A DNA stretch of 64,000 nucleotides from Enoplolaimus lenunculus. Lineage: Eukaryota; Nematoda; Enoplea; Enoplida; Thoracostomopsidae. The DNA lies in assembly GCA_030248215.1 (NCBI GenBank), contig JASANG010003223.1, positions 1-64,000 of the forward strand, read 5' to 3'. The first letter of the stretch is position 1; every line of letters starts with the position of its first letter. The notes under the pieces are model-generated. The model did not search any database and was not told where the DNA came from. It saw only the letters and a program-made list of their open reading frames with translations. Of the stretch, positions 31,801 to 43,740 are shown piece by piece. Both the position numbers and the translations under genes were made by a program.

Positions 31801-32689
31801 TTAATAGTACATATTTGCTGTTTCAGACACAATGAATTTCGTCGATCCAAATAGTGCGCTTCCTCGACAGGCACACTCTACGCCGGCAAGTAGCAACAAT
31901 CACCGAATGCATACAACAGCTTCGCTTCCACAAGATCCTCCAGTGACTCATGACTTGTTCATTTCTCTGGAAGAAGTACTTACCGGTGTGACGAAAAAGA
32001 TGAAGATTACACGCCGTGTCTATAATTCGGCGACTCGTTCCTACGACAGCGAGCAAAAAGTGCTATCAATTGCAGTAAAACCTGGATGGAAAGCTGGTAC
32101 AACGGTTACGTTTCCTAAAGAAGGCGATCGCTCAGTGCACACTACACCAGCAGATATCAAGTTTGTCATATGTGATAAACCGCATCCAGTTTTTCGCAGG
32201 GAAGGTGCAGATATACACTATACGTGCCGCATAACTCTTAACGCAGCTTTAACTGGATCGGCATCGCTGAGTATTCCAACACTTGGCTCGAAACATCGGT
32301 TCCCACTGGACCTTGACAACGAAATAATTAAACCTTCAACCGTGCGTCGACTGCAAGGCCTTGGTTTGCCTCGTAGTAAAACTCCCCATGAGCGTGGAGA
32401 TTTGTTAGTTTCGTTTGACATACAGTTTCCAGAACAGTTGTCACAGTCAACAAAAGAAATTCTTCGAGACTGTTTGCCTGTTCGTATTCGGCCGTCCGGG
32501 TTGGGTACAACATCAAATAGGAAAAATACAACTACTAATCACGTTGATCATTGTTCGGTCGACTTGGCAGCTGAAGACGATGAGACTACAACAGACGAAG
32601 GAAGTTCAGTTGCCACAAATCATGCGAAGTCACCACATAACCCGCGAACACGAATCGAGCATCCGGTGTTCAGTGTTGATGATAATTAA
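28721..32689 (+). CDS. class B DNAJ (Hsp40) co-chaperone, three exons
   Basis: Exons join(28721-28861, 29881-30400, 31827-32689) give 507 aa with phases 0 and 1 that agree. Residues 4-66 are a J domain (DYYAALEIV, helix [16 protein letters not shown] with HPD at 32-34), split after residue 47. A Gly/Asn/Ser/Phe-rich linker (about 70-260) includes [12 protein letters not shown]. Residues 261-432 are the substrate-binding C-terminal domains of DNAJB1/4/5 type ([35 protein letters not shown]). There is no zinc-finger domain, so it is class B. The role is to deliver clients to and stimulate Hsp70. It is longer than the usual 340 aa because of the linker and an acidic Thr/Ser tail of about 75 residues ([14 protein letters not shown]). 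The ATG at 28721 has an in-frame stop directly upstream. Confidence 0.93.
29881..30400 (+). CDS. DNAJ exon 2, end of J domain and linker
   Basis: Acceptor GTTTCAG at 29874-29880. Begins [22 protein letters not shown], the last J-domain helix. Ends with one base of a split codon before the donor GTAAGT. Confidence 0.92.
30816..31403. mobile_element. hAT-type MITE in DNAJ intron 2
   Basis: 588 bp, ends CAGGGTGCAACCGC and GCTTTGCACCCTG. Flanks ACCGATAC (30808-30815) and ACCGATGC (31404-31411) match at 7 of 8. Internal sequence is related to 52020-52455. Confidence 0.85.
31404..31795. mobile_element. TAGGGATG-type MITE in DNAJ intron 2
   Basis: Reverse-complement match to 43028-43432 over most of its length (gcacataac, tctggtcaggaaaactgtt, atgatggttagggtt, taatgatgtaat, aaacat). 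The hAT-type copy before it may have inserted into its left end. Confidence 0.7.
31827..32689 (+). CDS. DNAJ exon 3, C-terminal substrate-binding domains
   Basis: Acceptor GTTTCAG ends at 31826. The frame continues through [10 protein letters not shown], so the Met at 31832 is internal. Ends TAA at 32687-32689. Confidence 0.92.
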
Positions 32690-32726
32690 TTGTAGTTCCG
32701 TTAGCTTATTTTGTTGCTGTACGAAC

Positions 32727-33056
32727 CAGGGTGGCAACAAAGTTTCTTATTCGAATTTGGCAAAAAAATTTGGTTCGGATTCGGATTGGATTCGGTTGTG
32801 AAAACCCGAATCCAACAAGCCGAATCCAACAATTTTTGGCAATATTTTTTAGTTTTACACAGTAAAAAATTTTAAATAACTTGTTACATTTATAAAAATA
32901 TTTGTTTCATTTACAAATCAAAACTAAGGTCGGGCACGAAATATATTAACGTTTAAAAGTGCGGCTGGCATTGCATTGATCACTGAAACGTAGATATAAC
33001 TGAAATTTGCAACATGCAAGATTGGGATTCGGTCAAATCGTAGATTCGGTGCCACC
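32727..33056. mobile_element. MITE-like element with CAGGGTGGCAAC end
   Basis: Left end CAGGGTGGCAACAAAG followed by attcggattgg tracts. Right end gattcggtgccacc. A related end (GTTGCCACCCTG) closes at 51883. No target duplication found. Confidence 0.6.
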
Positions 33057-35690
33057 ACGTCCTGAACGCATGTAAGGCAAAATGCGTTTTGGTAAGGGTA
33101 CGCAGATTTATAAAAGTTTCATAATGTGCTAATTACATGCAAATGTCAAAGGATCATTAATATAGGCGCTTGATGCAAATCATTCGATAGACATATTTTT
33201 AACTCTCAAGTTTTAGCTATGCGCCTTGTTTAATATTCTGATCTAAAAATACGCCCAGAGTCAGCGATTGTATTAATAACGCTGTATGTACTATTATGGT
33301 GCGTATTTTTTAATTTTAATGTCCTTCAGCGCGGTCCATCACCGTGCGGTATCGTAGCGCACGGAGGGACATGCAAATATGTATGTTTAAGTTGCATAAT
33401 ATTCACCGGCCCAATACAGCGAATAGTTAGAGTTGCGAAATAGTAAATACAGAAATTTTAAATGCGTTAACCTGTTTACTGGATGCGACCGGATGTCAAA
33501 ATACAGCCTCCGAAATCGTATTACTAAAATTGAGTGCCAGTCGAATAGTGACCAATACAGCAAAATTTTGATATTCTGACAAAAAATAAAACTTGCGTAC
33601 TCTAAACTAATGCATTTTACAGGAACTCATACAGATGTTCGCCAGGTTTCTCGCTCACGTGAATGCTTCAAGAGCGGCAACTTCACTATATAGCTTTGCA
33701 TAAGCTCATTTTTCAACGTACCATAAAAAATCAGACGGCTTCATGTGCGAAGACAGGGTTTGATTTAAGGGGATATTAAGTCAATTTTCTACTAAATTAA
33801 CTTTGTACGAATTCACATTTCCTCGAGGTTGTAACAGAGAAGGCCTTTGAGGACGTCTTAGCTACTGTTACTAACAAAAAAGTAATATCAAGCATTGTCG
33901 TGGCCGGGATCCGATTTGTGTTAGATGACTACACAAAATAAAACAGTTTGGAAACAGCATCTCGCATAGAAGTGAAATATATAAGTTAATGTTTTGTCGT
34001 TGGCAATGTTTGATGATCATAATTTGGTTTCTGTGCTGTATAGAGCGTTTATGCAGCTAATCAGTTGCTTTGCTAACAAAACTGTGGCCAATGTAAAGAA
34101 CAGGAGCGGAACAGTGTAAGCATATTCCTAAGCCTAAGCGTAAAAATGAGCACATTCGTAAGCCTAAGCCAAGTAAAAAACTGAGTCGTAAGCTTAAACT
34201 TACTGCTTACTCGTTGCTAGACACACAGAAATACGTTCCGTCCCTTATCTTTACATAGGCCAAAACTGTGGATAAGAATTTTTTACCCGGACTCGCGTTT
34301 TGCCCAGGCAAATTAGAATTTTTTTACATGCGGGTTTACAACTTTATATACACACGCTAAAAAGATCTACCAATGACCCACCTTTTACCCACGCGTGTTT
34401 GAACCATATGGTTTGGCGCGGGTAAAAACTGTCAATTTTTCACCTGCATGATACAAATCTTGACTAGCGGCTGAAGTTTTTTTACTCGACCCGTGTTTAC
34501 CAGCGGGTAAAGTCCCACAAGTCGAGAGCACGACTCCAGGTTTCGATGAGCTTTGTTCCAGGGAAATTTGCATAAAATTGCACATAACGTCATTTTAGAG
34601 ACTCTTAATAAAATGCGTATAAAATTGTTACACTGCGCATGATTTAGACGCAGTTTGCCCTCATATACTAGTGACCTGAGAGGGCATTCGAAAACTACAA
34701 CAAAATGCTTTATTTCATACTTACACGCAATCCTGGCATTCACAACCAGTGTTTAACTCAGCATCAGTGTTGTGCAATTACCACTTTTTCACTGGTTGGC
34801 ATTAAGCTTGCACTACTCAGAAGCTTATCAGGTTTAAGCTTGAGCCTAGCTTATACGCTAACGTTTAGGTGTAGGCTTAGGTTCGAGCATATGCTTGACA
34901 GCCGAGTCCATAGGAGACGAAGCAGGGGAGGCTCAGCCCCTCTGTAGCCAAATTGGAACTTTTTAGTCACTCCACACTTGAGAAGCTCGCTCAAATTTAA
35001 ATATTTCTTTTAATTGCTTTTTCAAGGGTATTGTCAACCCGCGAACCCCCTCACAAAGCAATTCATTGCTTGAGCAGAATTTCATTGTCTTTACAGCTTT
35101 ATTGTAAGAATCGCTTAGTGCGGGGGGCTTGGGGGGCAGCGGGAAGTTTTTGATTGTGTTTTCAAAGGGGTTGTATACCCAAAATGTTAACATTGTATTA
35201 AACATTGTTGTTTATTATATAAATACATATTTGAACAGCTAATAAAGCCTTAAAATGATATCGAAAACAGTTAATTCGGATTTCGTATCCGGAGTGTAGC
35301 TCAATTTTTTAACGAAATAAGTCAATATACTATTAGTGACCCGAATAAGAGGGGAGACTGATTTTATTTGGCCTCTCCAGAGGGAACTCCCCCTGATATT
35401 CGGTTACGGACTGTTATTGAGTTTTAACCCACGCTCCGCCACCCTTCGCAACTGATATATATCCGGTACTGCAAATCCGTTGAATTAAAGTTTGTCTTCT
35501 ACCGAAAGCGTGAGCGGTATGCAAGGTTATATGTACTTAAGGGATGTACTTTCAGAACTTAAGTGTATATGCTTTAAAGTATAGCGAACTCTTTTACGTG
35601 GGCCTGGGGATATTTAAGTCACCAGTATTAGGGACAACTGACATTTTTATGGACTCTAATTAGGGCTAAGAGACTCATATTGATTGGGAG
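33057..35690. other. no host gene recognised
   Basis: A CpG-rich hairpin (CCGTGCG...CGCACGG) lies at 33341-33363 and resembles the 8240 fringe of the minisatellite. Several short TTAGGC-type runs occur (34130-34220, 34860). A decayed tttacccg/cgggtaaa-rich repeat lies at 34280-34510. 35090-35165 has G-rich runs. No open frame here resembles a protein I know. Confidence 0.4.
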
Positions 35691-35960
35691 TCAAAATGGG
35701 AACCCCCTCTTATTCGGGTTAATCCCATTTTCCGGGTAATACCCCAATTTTCCGAAATTCCGAGCGAAAAGGCTTGTACGGGAAATCGGCATTCCTTCCC
35801 AAAATCCCAATTTCCCGAGTAGTGTTTCTCGATTTCCCAATATATATCGAAATTTTCCGGGTATATCCCAATTTGTCATGTATCTCGATTTCCCAATATC
35901 ACAATTTCCCAAAATCCCAATGTCCCGAAACGATGTAAAAAAGATTGCGCAATGCCGCAA
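35691..35960. repeat. degenerate tandem repeat of cccaatttcccg type
   Basis: Short motif aatcccaatttcccgg repeated with many changes. The same family is at 37440-37610 and 39330-39760. The reading frames it opens (GILENWD, NFGKLG) are repeat artefacts. Confidence 0.75.
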
Positions 35961-36069
35961 TTGCCCGGCCAGGGATGGAAAATTTATGTTTTTTGGAGCA
36001 CAAAACAAAACATCATGCAAACGGTATTATGGATGGTTGCAAATCAAAGACTTGCCATACATGTCAATC

Positions 36070-36360
36070 TGTCGTGAATAAAGTTTGCTTTATACTGTAC
36101 GTTGCCGTTTTATAAACTGGTGACCCCGACGTGATCTATGGATTGCGTATGTGTTCTGACAATATGGAACCCGGTGTCATTTGCTTTTATTTCTGATGTA
36201 TGCGTGCTGCTAGTGGTTTTCTTGGAAATTTTCATTATATACTACGTAGTGGATCGTCGACGGGTGATGGGTAGTAGAATTTCGAGTTATTCACAGTGTG
36301 CCCAGTTTCCTCAGAAGCCACTGTGGTTACACTCACCCCAGTGCTGGAATTAAGGTCAAG
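36070..36360 (+). mobile_element. LTR retroelement fossil: LTR end and tRNA-Trp primer site
   Basis: GTGAATAAAG (a possible poly-A signal) and then a putative LTR end at about 36118 are followed by TGGTGACCCCGACGTGAT at 36119-36136. This is a perfect 18-nt complement of the animal tRNA-Trp 3' end. Beyond it no gag or pol remains that I can recognise, so the element is broken and old. The start of its LTR is not determined. Confidence 0.7.
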
Positions 36361-36850
36361 ACTAAAATCTTTGTGGTTATGTCTGGCTTTAAAGACTGAA
36401 TTGCCGCGAAACACTACACTAGAGCCTAAGTACCAAACAAAGTGTCAATTGACCGAGTAAACCGACGTTCTTGGAGGACACCAACAACGAACATATTTAA
36501 AGTTTGGTTTTTAGAGCTGTATTGAATAAAAAAGTTGCTTAAAAACGAAGGTGGTGAATTATCAGTTTTGGCCAAAGTTTTGATCCCCCGTTTTACTTTT
36601 TTGCTAAGGCCAGTCTTAAAGGCCTACGCACCGGTTATCTTTTATCAGAAGCTACTCTTGATATGATGAGTCTAGCGTGCGATTAAAAAGTGTAAAAGTT
36701 CGAACAATAGACTATTAATGTCCAGGTTTTGTATGCGTCTGTTTTGTGTGTACTGTGTGGCGGATCTGGGCGAGACCTTAGACATAAAGTTAAAATTAAC
36801 AATTACAATTACGAATGGATTGATTTTACCAACAAACTGCGAGTTGTCGC

Positions 36851-37198
36851 AATTAGCGGATCCAGAGGGTGTGGACTGGAGGCGTCCTCCCATCAGAAAG
36901 TTTTTGTGATATATAAAATGGTAAGGTCCCTCTTACAATTTTTTGTAAAGAAAGATAAGGTTCCTAAACTTTTCCCTCATAAATTTTTTGTAAAAAAGTG
37001 ACAAGGTCTTACCTTATAATTTTCCCATTTGAAAATTTTTTAGTTATAAAATGATAAGATCCCTCCCTACCTTACAATTTTTCCACCTTAAAATTATTTC
37101 GTCATAAAATGATAAGGTTTCTACCTTACAGTTGTTGTGTTTCATAAAACATGTGCCACCCCGCCAGCACCCGTCAGAAATTTCTAGATCCGCCGCTG
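36851..37198. mobile_element. hAT MITE with GCGGATCC ends
   Basis: 348 bp, flanked by a perfect 8-bp target duplication GTTGTCGC (36843-36850 and 37199-37206). Right end ATCCGCCGCTG, left end AGCGGATCCAG, typical of hAT elements with CAGNGGCGGATC ends. The interior is made of three or four degenerate units of about 60-65 bp (aaatttttt ... aaaatgataaggt ... ccttacaat). Confidence 0.88.
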
Positions 37199-38589
37199 GT
37201 TGTCGCAATGAGTCACCGGTTAATTATCACGGCGGTTCTTGATCAAAACTGAATATAAACGTTTAATGATTTTAATGTCACCCTCTGAAATCAGTCTCAG
37301 AGTCAATTGAAGAAGTTTTGCCCACCCATATATCCCACACCAAAAGAAAGGAGAATCAAACTTGTTTGAAATTTTCCTCATGTTAACAAATGTGTATATA
37401 TACAAGCTATTTACTTATACGGGCAATAAAATATAATCTTTTTTCCCGGTTAATATTCGAATTCCCCAAAATCCCAATTTCCCGGGTATATTAATCCCGA
37501 ACGAAAAAGGTAGCGCCCAAAATCGCCATTTCCCAGCAAAGTTCCTATTTCCAAAAATCACCATTTTCGGGTATCCAAATTTACCAATATCTCTAGATGG
37601 GCACCGAATATACGGATATCCCCCGGATATATGAAATGCTATTATGTAAATAATTTTTTGGAATTTTGCATTGTTTCACCATTAGCTAGAGCTGAGAAAA
37701 TAAATTCTGTATCCAAACCTGAGTTAAAATGTTAAACCATATTTCAGCATAAGTAATTCCATGATGATTTAAAATTTTGATTTCATTAAAACATGCCAAA
37801 ATTAAAAAAACTTCAATTTAGCATATTTATCGGAATATGGTTTCATATTTTTAAATTCTCAAGATAAGCCCAGTGAAAAATTTGCATCGAATACGCACCG
37901 TCAAATACTAAATTTATTACCTTTGCAAGAAACAAAATCTATATACTTATATATATAAACATGCCAAGTCGAGTCGGGAGACTGGGCGCCATTTTAAATT
38001 CCGACCGCTCTTGATTTTATAAAGGCGCCAAGCTTAATTCAGTATGATGCTAATTAGAAAAAGCTAGCTCGCAAATCTGTCAATCTGCGAAGGGCACATT
38101 TGAATTTCCCATGACACAGAACCCATGAGCTCATTACTTTTGAATTCAAACCCCCACGCTAAGCCAGTTTTTATCATACACCAAAAGAGGCCAAAACTAC
38201 TTTATCAGCCAGCGATACCAGCCGTCTGAATAATGAACAGCTTAATAGTGTTCAGTTGGGGGCGATAACCGCATTCTGCGTATAGTGTTCTTTCAAAATG
38301 CGGAAGGTTCTAGGAAGCCGAAGCCTCCCTCTGAGAGAAAAAGCACAAAAATTGATTCAAAAAGTTTGGTTGTTGCAGCAAAAGTGAAGATTTGGAATAT
38401 TCTTACTTTAACAATGTAAACAACCAAAACATATTCCTAAAAATTAAGCCTCTTCAGTGTAATAAACACAAGTCTAAAACAACGCTTAGCCTAAAACCCA
38501 AGCCAAAAAATAGTCTAAAATTTTTAAGCCTTGCCTATTTCAGTCTATAGAAGCCGGGCAATAGCGGCTCCAAAAAGTTGGCTTTCTGC
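37199..38589. other. no gene recognised
   Basis: 37440-37610 belongs to the cccaatttcccg repeat family. The rest is AT-rich with no supported frame. TTAGGC-type pieces lie at 38455-38540. Confidence 0.4.
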
Positions 38590-38850
38590 ATAGGCGTAGG
38601 CCCCCGTCAAAAATTCTTATGATAAAATGTTTACGTCCCTACAATGTTCCCATCAGAAATTTTTAGTGATAAAATGACAAGGTCTCTACCTTGCAATTGT
38701 CCACCCTCAGAAAGTTATTTTGTAAAAATGATTAGGTCCCTCCCTACCTTACAGTTTTACTCCCACAGAAAATTTTTTGGTGAAATATTGCATTTCAAGA
38801 CATGTACGTGTCTACCCACGTCAGAAATTTCTGGAGTCTCCGGTAAAACC
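38590..38850. repeat. relative of the 36851-37198 MITE interior
   Basis: Shares the units attttttag..gataaaatgacaaggtc, ccctaccttacagtttt and the edge cgtcagaaatttctgg. Ends are decayed. Confidence 0.65.
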
Positions 38851-39329
38851 AGGGTATCACTAAAAGTAACATGGATTGATGTTTCTACGATTTAGCGTAC
38901 ATGTGGTTCTTTCTTCTTGGAATGTAAAACGACTTATATTTGAGGGAAGGGTGACATTCGATAAAATTTCTGTTGCAGCGGTTTAAATCAGACAGAGACA
39001 AACCAAATCAACTCAATCTCAGGTGGCCAACGCAAGTATGGAAGGGTGTGACACGAAAAAGCGGAGACGTATTGATTCGACTAGATCTCGAAGTCGACCA
39101 GGACAAACGATGTCGGAATGGAATGGCAAAAATAACTGTTTTGGAATTGTATATTTTACGCTCATAGCAATCAGATTGTGGTGGTCTGAGTACTTCCTTT
39201 AGAGCAACAAGTTAAAACAAGCACTTGAAAAACAAAAATTGAGATTTGGAAACCCATAACACCGCAAAATCGAGTTTCGGATATCCAAAATAGACAAGAG
39301 TTGTTGAAAATCTGGACATGAAAAAACAG
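38851..39329. other. no gene recognised
   Basis: A 64-codon frame at 38973-39167 starts beside an acceptor-like TTGCAG, but I find no homology or matching exon. I leave it unassigned. Confidence 0.3.
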
Positions 39330-39760
39330 GGCCTTATCGGGTATATATATGTATATCCAAATTTCCGAAAATCCGACCGAAAAAGGTTGTTCTAAAATCG
39401 CAATTTCGGCATCGGCAGAATCTTAATTTCCCAAAATCCCAACTTCCCGGATAATATCCGAATTTCCCAGGTAATATCCCAATTTCCCAAAATCCCAATT
39501 TCCCAAAATTCCGAGCGAAAATGTTTGCCTCCGAAATCGTAATTTCCCGGCGGAATCCCAATTTTTCAAAATCTCAATTTCCCAGGAACATCCTAATTTA
39601 GCAAAATATCGATTTCCCAAAGTCCCGAGCGGAAATTCGCAATTTCTCGGCGGAATCCAATTTTCCAATATCCCGATTGCCCGGCGAATTCCAATTTTCC
39701 GGGTAAAATACAACAATTTGCCAAAATCTCAGTTACCCGGGTAATATCCGTGGACATTGA
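39330..39760. repeat. degenerate cccaatttcccgg tandem repeat, longest block
   Basis: Repeated aatttcccaaaatcccaatttcc and gcggaatcc motifs over about 430 bp. Same family as 35691-35960. Confidence 0.8.
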
Positions 39761-42700
39761 GAGGGATCACTTTTAGTACATGGACCAATATAACATTAGG
39801 TAACATTTCGAAATTAGCTAATGGGTCATCCACGTTAAAACGCACGCGCTAGTGTAAAGTTTTACAACCACCACGTTTGGAAGTGCATATAAAACCATAT
39901 TCTGGTTTGGGATTTAAGACAACTCCAGTAGTGTAGTTAGATAGTGGTAAATGTTCTTACTCCCTACGAAGGGGGTCAGGACAAAACATGTGCGTTTCCA
40001 GGACTTCAGGACGATGCAAACCTGATTTAACAGCAGATAAATTAAACATTTTCAATGTATGCATACATAATAGCGTGCAGCAACTATTATAAATCAATTT
40101 TTGCAATCACCATCCAAGGGACTCACAAGAAAACAATTTGCTATCCAGGGTATACGGACGTATTCATTGCTATGCATACGGCATGTTAATCGTCGTAATG
40201 GTTTCAAAACAGCCAGTGGACGTTTTGAGTACTGCAACAACTGAGCCTCTTGGAACAGCGTAGGGACAAACAGGTAGGACAATTTTTTACAGTAGCGCTT
40301 GCGTTATAACGTGGATTACTCATAAAGGCTTTAGAATTAGAATGTATTTTTAAAAGTATTGTATAAATTAAAGATGTCACGTTAACCGGGCTTTCTAAAC
40401 TTTTAAAGAAAAAAAGAGCGGATGCGTTGAAATATTTAAGATTATGGATAAATTTCGTAATTAGTAGCTCAAAATTAGCACAGACTTCAGCAACTATTGA
40501 TTTTACTAGTAATCCGTAGTTGCACAAATGTACAACTCTCCTACTATACTGGGTTTTGGCCAATGTTCAAGAATATTTGTTTTTAAGCAAGTCTTGCCGC
40601 TTGAAGCTTAAGCGACAACTCAAACAACCAAATCATCATTTTACTGTATACGGGGTCCTTGGCGTGGTACAGCATTCATTTCTAATAAACGAAAGATTGA
40701 ACCCTACACTCCATTCTGTAGTTGAAAACACTTCAAAACTTGAGCATAGCTAAAGACAACATAAAATATCCTATCTATACAACAAACTGCATTTGTCTAA
40801 CAGATCAAAACACAAAACATCTATTACTACAATAATATTTACTAAGAAAATCGAAACAACAGTTTATATCTATGCAAACTTCTGTTATTGCATATTGTGA
40901 CTTTGCTGGAACGTTGCCCAAAATACGTATTTGGGGCGGTGTAGCTTTAATATATAGATTTACGAAGATAAAATCCTTGTTGAAAACGTCCGACTTTTCA
41001 AGTCTAACTACAAGCTGAAATAAATTTTGATTTAAAGTTGGAGGTATTTTGCCGGTATCTAATCCGGAAATGAGACACAATAACATTCAAACTGAATAAA
41101 TGTCGTGGTTGTAAACGTGGTTCAACTATTGTTTCCTGATGAGCTTATCTCAGATATTTTACCTTGTAATTTAACGCATTTATGAACGGTAATACTTAGC
41201 TAGCTTCATCGTTTTTGCGCATTTGGAGAAAATTTTTGCTTGAGTGTAGCTTGTTGTGCACCCTTTTCTTTTCCAATAGTTGAAATTTCAATAATATTAT
41301 TTAGACATTGTGTTCTGGTGGCATTTTAAATAACAATCTTTACAATTTTTCTGCTAATGTTTGGGATATTGCATTGGTATAAAAATCTGTAGTATATCGG
41401 TGAAAAGTTTGTCAGTTGGTGGTTTTATAAAAGATTCCGCTCGGCGGTTTGGGAGCTCGTAAACCTTTGCAGCATGTTTAATATGTGTTCATGTTTTTGC
41501 ACTTACGCCTGGTATAACCGGCGTTGGTACCATTGCACAGTTTTGCGCCCTGCTATTACCGGGATTAAGTTGTGCGACTCCGGGAAGCGGCCAGGATTGT
41601 AATTTACCACTGATTATTCTACTGCACAGAACCTTGCTGCTAGATTCCTGCTATGGTTTGCTGTTTGTTGCAACTACAGTTTGCAAGCGTGAACCGCACA
41701 ATAAGGTAAAATACACGCCAGCGCAGCGGCGGCGTTCCCAACAAAATTAGTTAACTGCCTGTCTACCGATGGCGCACCACATCTGTTGCTAGTTCCTAAC
41801 GTGCATATCGATGGGCGGCACGTTGTCTCCAGCGCGGAAGTAGCAAGTAAAAACATTCATTCGCCCACGAACTAAATAAAGGAGCGCGGCTTTCCCGCCA
41901 AAATTTGAACTTTCCTGCTAAGGAATACCTATTGTGTCTATCATATAAAAATATTGTCCACTACATTGTTTTTCAAACGTTTCAATGTCCTAGACAGTGC
42001 AATTGCAAATCAGTCTGGTCCGGATTGAGTTTCCGTGAAACTCGATGCGTTCGTGACTGGCGGTGATTTTATCGCGAAATAAAGTGTTTCGATAAAACAT
42101 ATGCTGGAGAAGCTATTGATTTTGTTTTGGGAGGGGACATTTTGTGTGCCGAGCGCACGTGTGGTAAGTGTGAATGACATAAGGTCGTATTTTGAATGGG
42201 TACACCTGGGCAGGGAAGGGCGCTCTCTGACTCGGTAAGTGTCGGGATTTGGCTGGTGTCGGTCTCGCTCTCGGTTTTTGAGTCTCGGTAGGTTTCAAAT
42301 CGAAACCAATGGATAAAGGTAAGTGTATTTGTTGATTTTTATCATTTTTGACTAAATTTTTTTGCCGTTTTTAGTAATATTGTTATATTTATTGTGTGTC
42401 ATAACACATAGTTGTATATATTTATAGATGTATTCAGTTTTAACACATTTAACGAATTGTGCCAAAAATTTTAAAAGTTCCAATTAACGCTAAAATATCA
42501 TTTTGATAAACGCTAAAGAAGCGTTTATATATTATTAATAGAGCTTAAATATACTGGCGATTGACGATCATTTTCGTTGGAAAAAAGCTGAAAGCGCTCT
42601 ATATTTTATCGTCGTCTTTGGCGTGGCGACGCGTTATATTCCTGTATCTGTGTTTGTCAGTGTTTTAAAGGGTTTGAACGCTTTTGAAGGTGGAGGGGAG

Positions 42701-42767
42701 ACAATTCTGCCAAATTATCTTGAGTTTCAGATATTGCTTGTTGAATTTCCATTCACTCGTGGTTACA
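39761..42767. other. no host gene recognised
   Basis: 40905-40975 shares a short segment (aaaatacgta..ggggcg) with 46318-46385 and 46580-46640. 41400-42110 is somewhat GC-richer, with a TATA-like tttataaaag at 41424 and AATAAA at 42078, which could be a promoter or an unrecognised LTR. 42235-42300 holds a GTCTCGGT repeat. Confidence 0.35.
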
Positions 42768-43027
42768 CTAACAGATGTTCGCACTTAGGTACGGGGTTCT
42801 TCAGATGAATTAACACACTCCATTAATATCACTTAAACAATAGCCGTACTGAATCGAAGTTCCAACTAATCCGCATGCGGCTTCAGCGTTAAAACTGCGT
42901 TTGCATGCACCGCATAAAGCATCGAGGTTATTAACTGATGCATCGCATGGGCGTGTCCTAAGCTTACGGCTATAGTTGGTATAATCCTTAGCAGAATCTG
43001 AAAACTATTTAAAATGACTTTTATTAT
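42768..43027 (-). mobile_element. decayed Gypsy Pol/PHD-end fragment
   Basis: Matches 16930-17220 of the large Gypsy element in order (aacagatg.tc.cacttagg, aattaacacactcca, gcggcttcagcgttaaaactgcg, tgcatg..ccgcataa.gcatcga, cctaagcttacg). It is a broken fossil of a related element and is cut at 43027 by the next MITE. No intact frame. Confidence 0.88.
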
Positions 43028-43432
43028 TAGGGATGTGTCGATACCAAAATTTTACAGATGCCGATTCTTATTTTGAAATTTTGCCGATTCCGATTCCAAC
43101 TATTGTACACCATGTTTAGTGAACAGATAGGATACTACATTACATCATTATATGCAGACTTAAACCCTAACCATCATAAACGATTGTAATTTTAGAAGAA
43201 CGGTTAATTTCAATTAAATTTTTCAAACACAGATGCAAGAGAGATAACAGTTTTCCTGACCAGATACAATGATATGCGCCCAGAAATGAAATTGATAGCA
43301 TTCCAGTTGACCGTTATGTGCAAAAAGTATCGGCAAAGAATCATAATTTTTTTGCAGTGTCGATGCCGATAATAACAAAATGTGCCGCCTATTATTGCCG
43401 ATGCCGATTAATCGTCACATCCCTACAAGTAT
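43028..43432. mobile_element. TAGGGATG-type MITE
   Basis: Inverted ends AGGGATGTGTCGATACC and GATTAATCGTCACATCCCT. Internal match to 31404-31795. Other fragments lie at 5548-5693, 49500-49590 and 57620-57790. Confidence 0.78.
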
Positions 43433-43740
43433 TATCGGTTTGGACATTTATAAACAATTTATTCAGGTTTCTCGCACCCAAAAACCTTTAAGTATATACA
43501 GAATTTGATTGGTTGTAACCACATTAACCAGTCAAATAATTTAAAAACTTAATTTAGGCTTAACTAATTAAGCTAATATGCAAATGAGCTATTAGCTAAC
43601 TATTCAACTATCGGTTTTGGAGGTTTTAAACAATTTATTCAGATTGCTGGCACCGAGAAAAATTGTAGTCCAATAATCAGTGAAATAACTGAAAAAGACC
43701 AAATTTATGCTTAACTATTTAAGCTAATATACAAATTATC

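Noticed and set aside
38973-39167. 64-codon exon candidate after TTGCAG
   Set aside because: No donor, homology or neighbouring exon supports it.
35691-39716. Protein frames with GILENWD/NFGKLG repeats
   Set aside because: Translations of the degenerate cccaatttcccg repeat. Different copies open different frames.
41400-42110. Possible LTR or promoter (TATA-like box and AATAAA 650 bp apart)
   Set aside because: No second copy, no primer site after it and no TG...CA ends found, so I list it only as an unexplained region.
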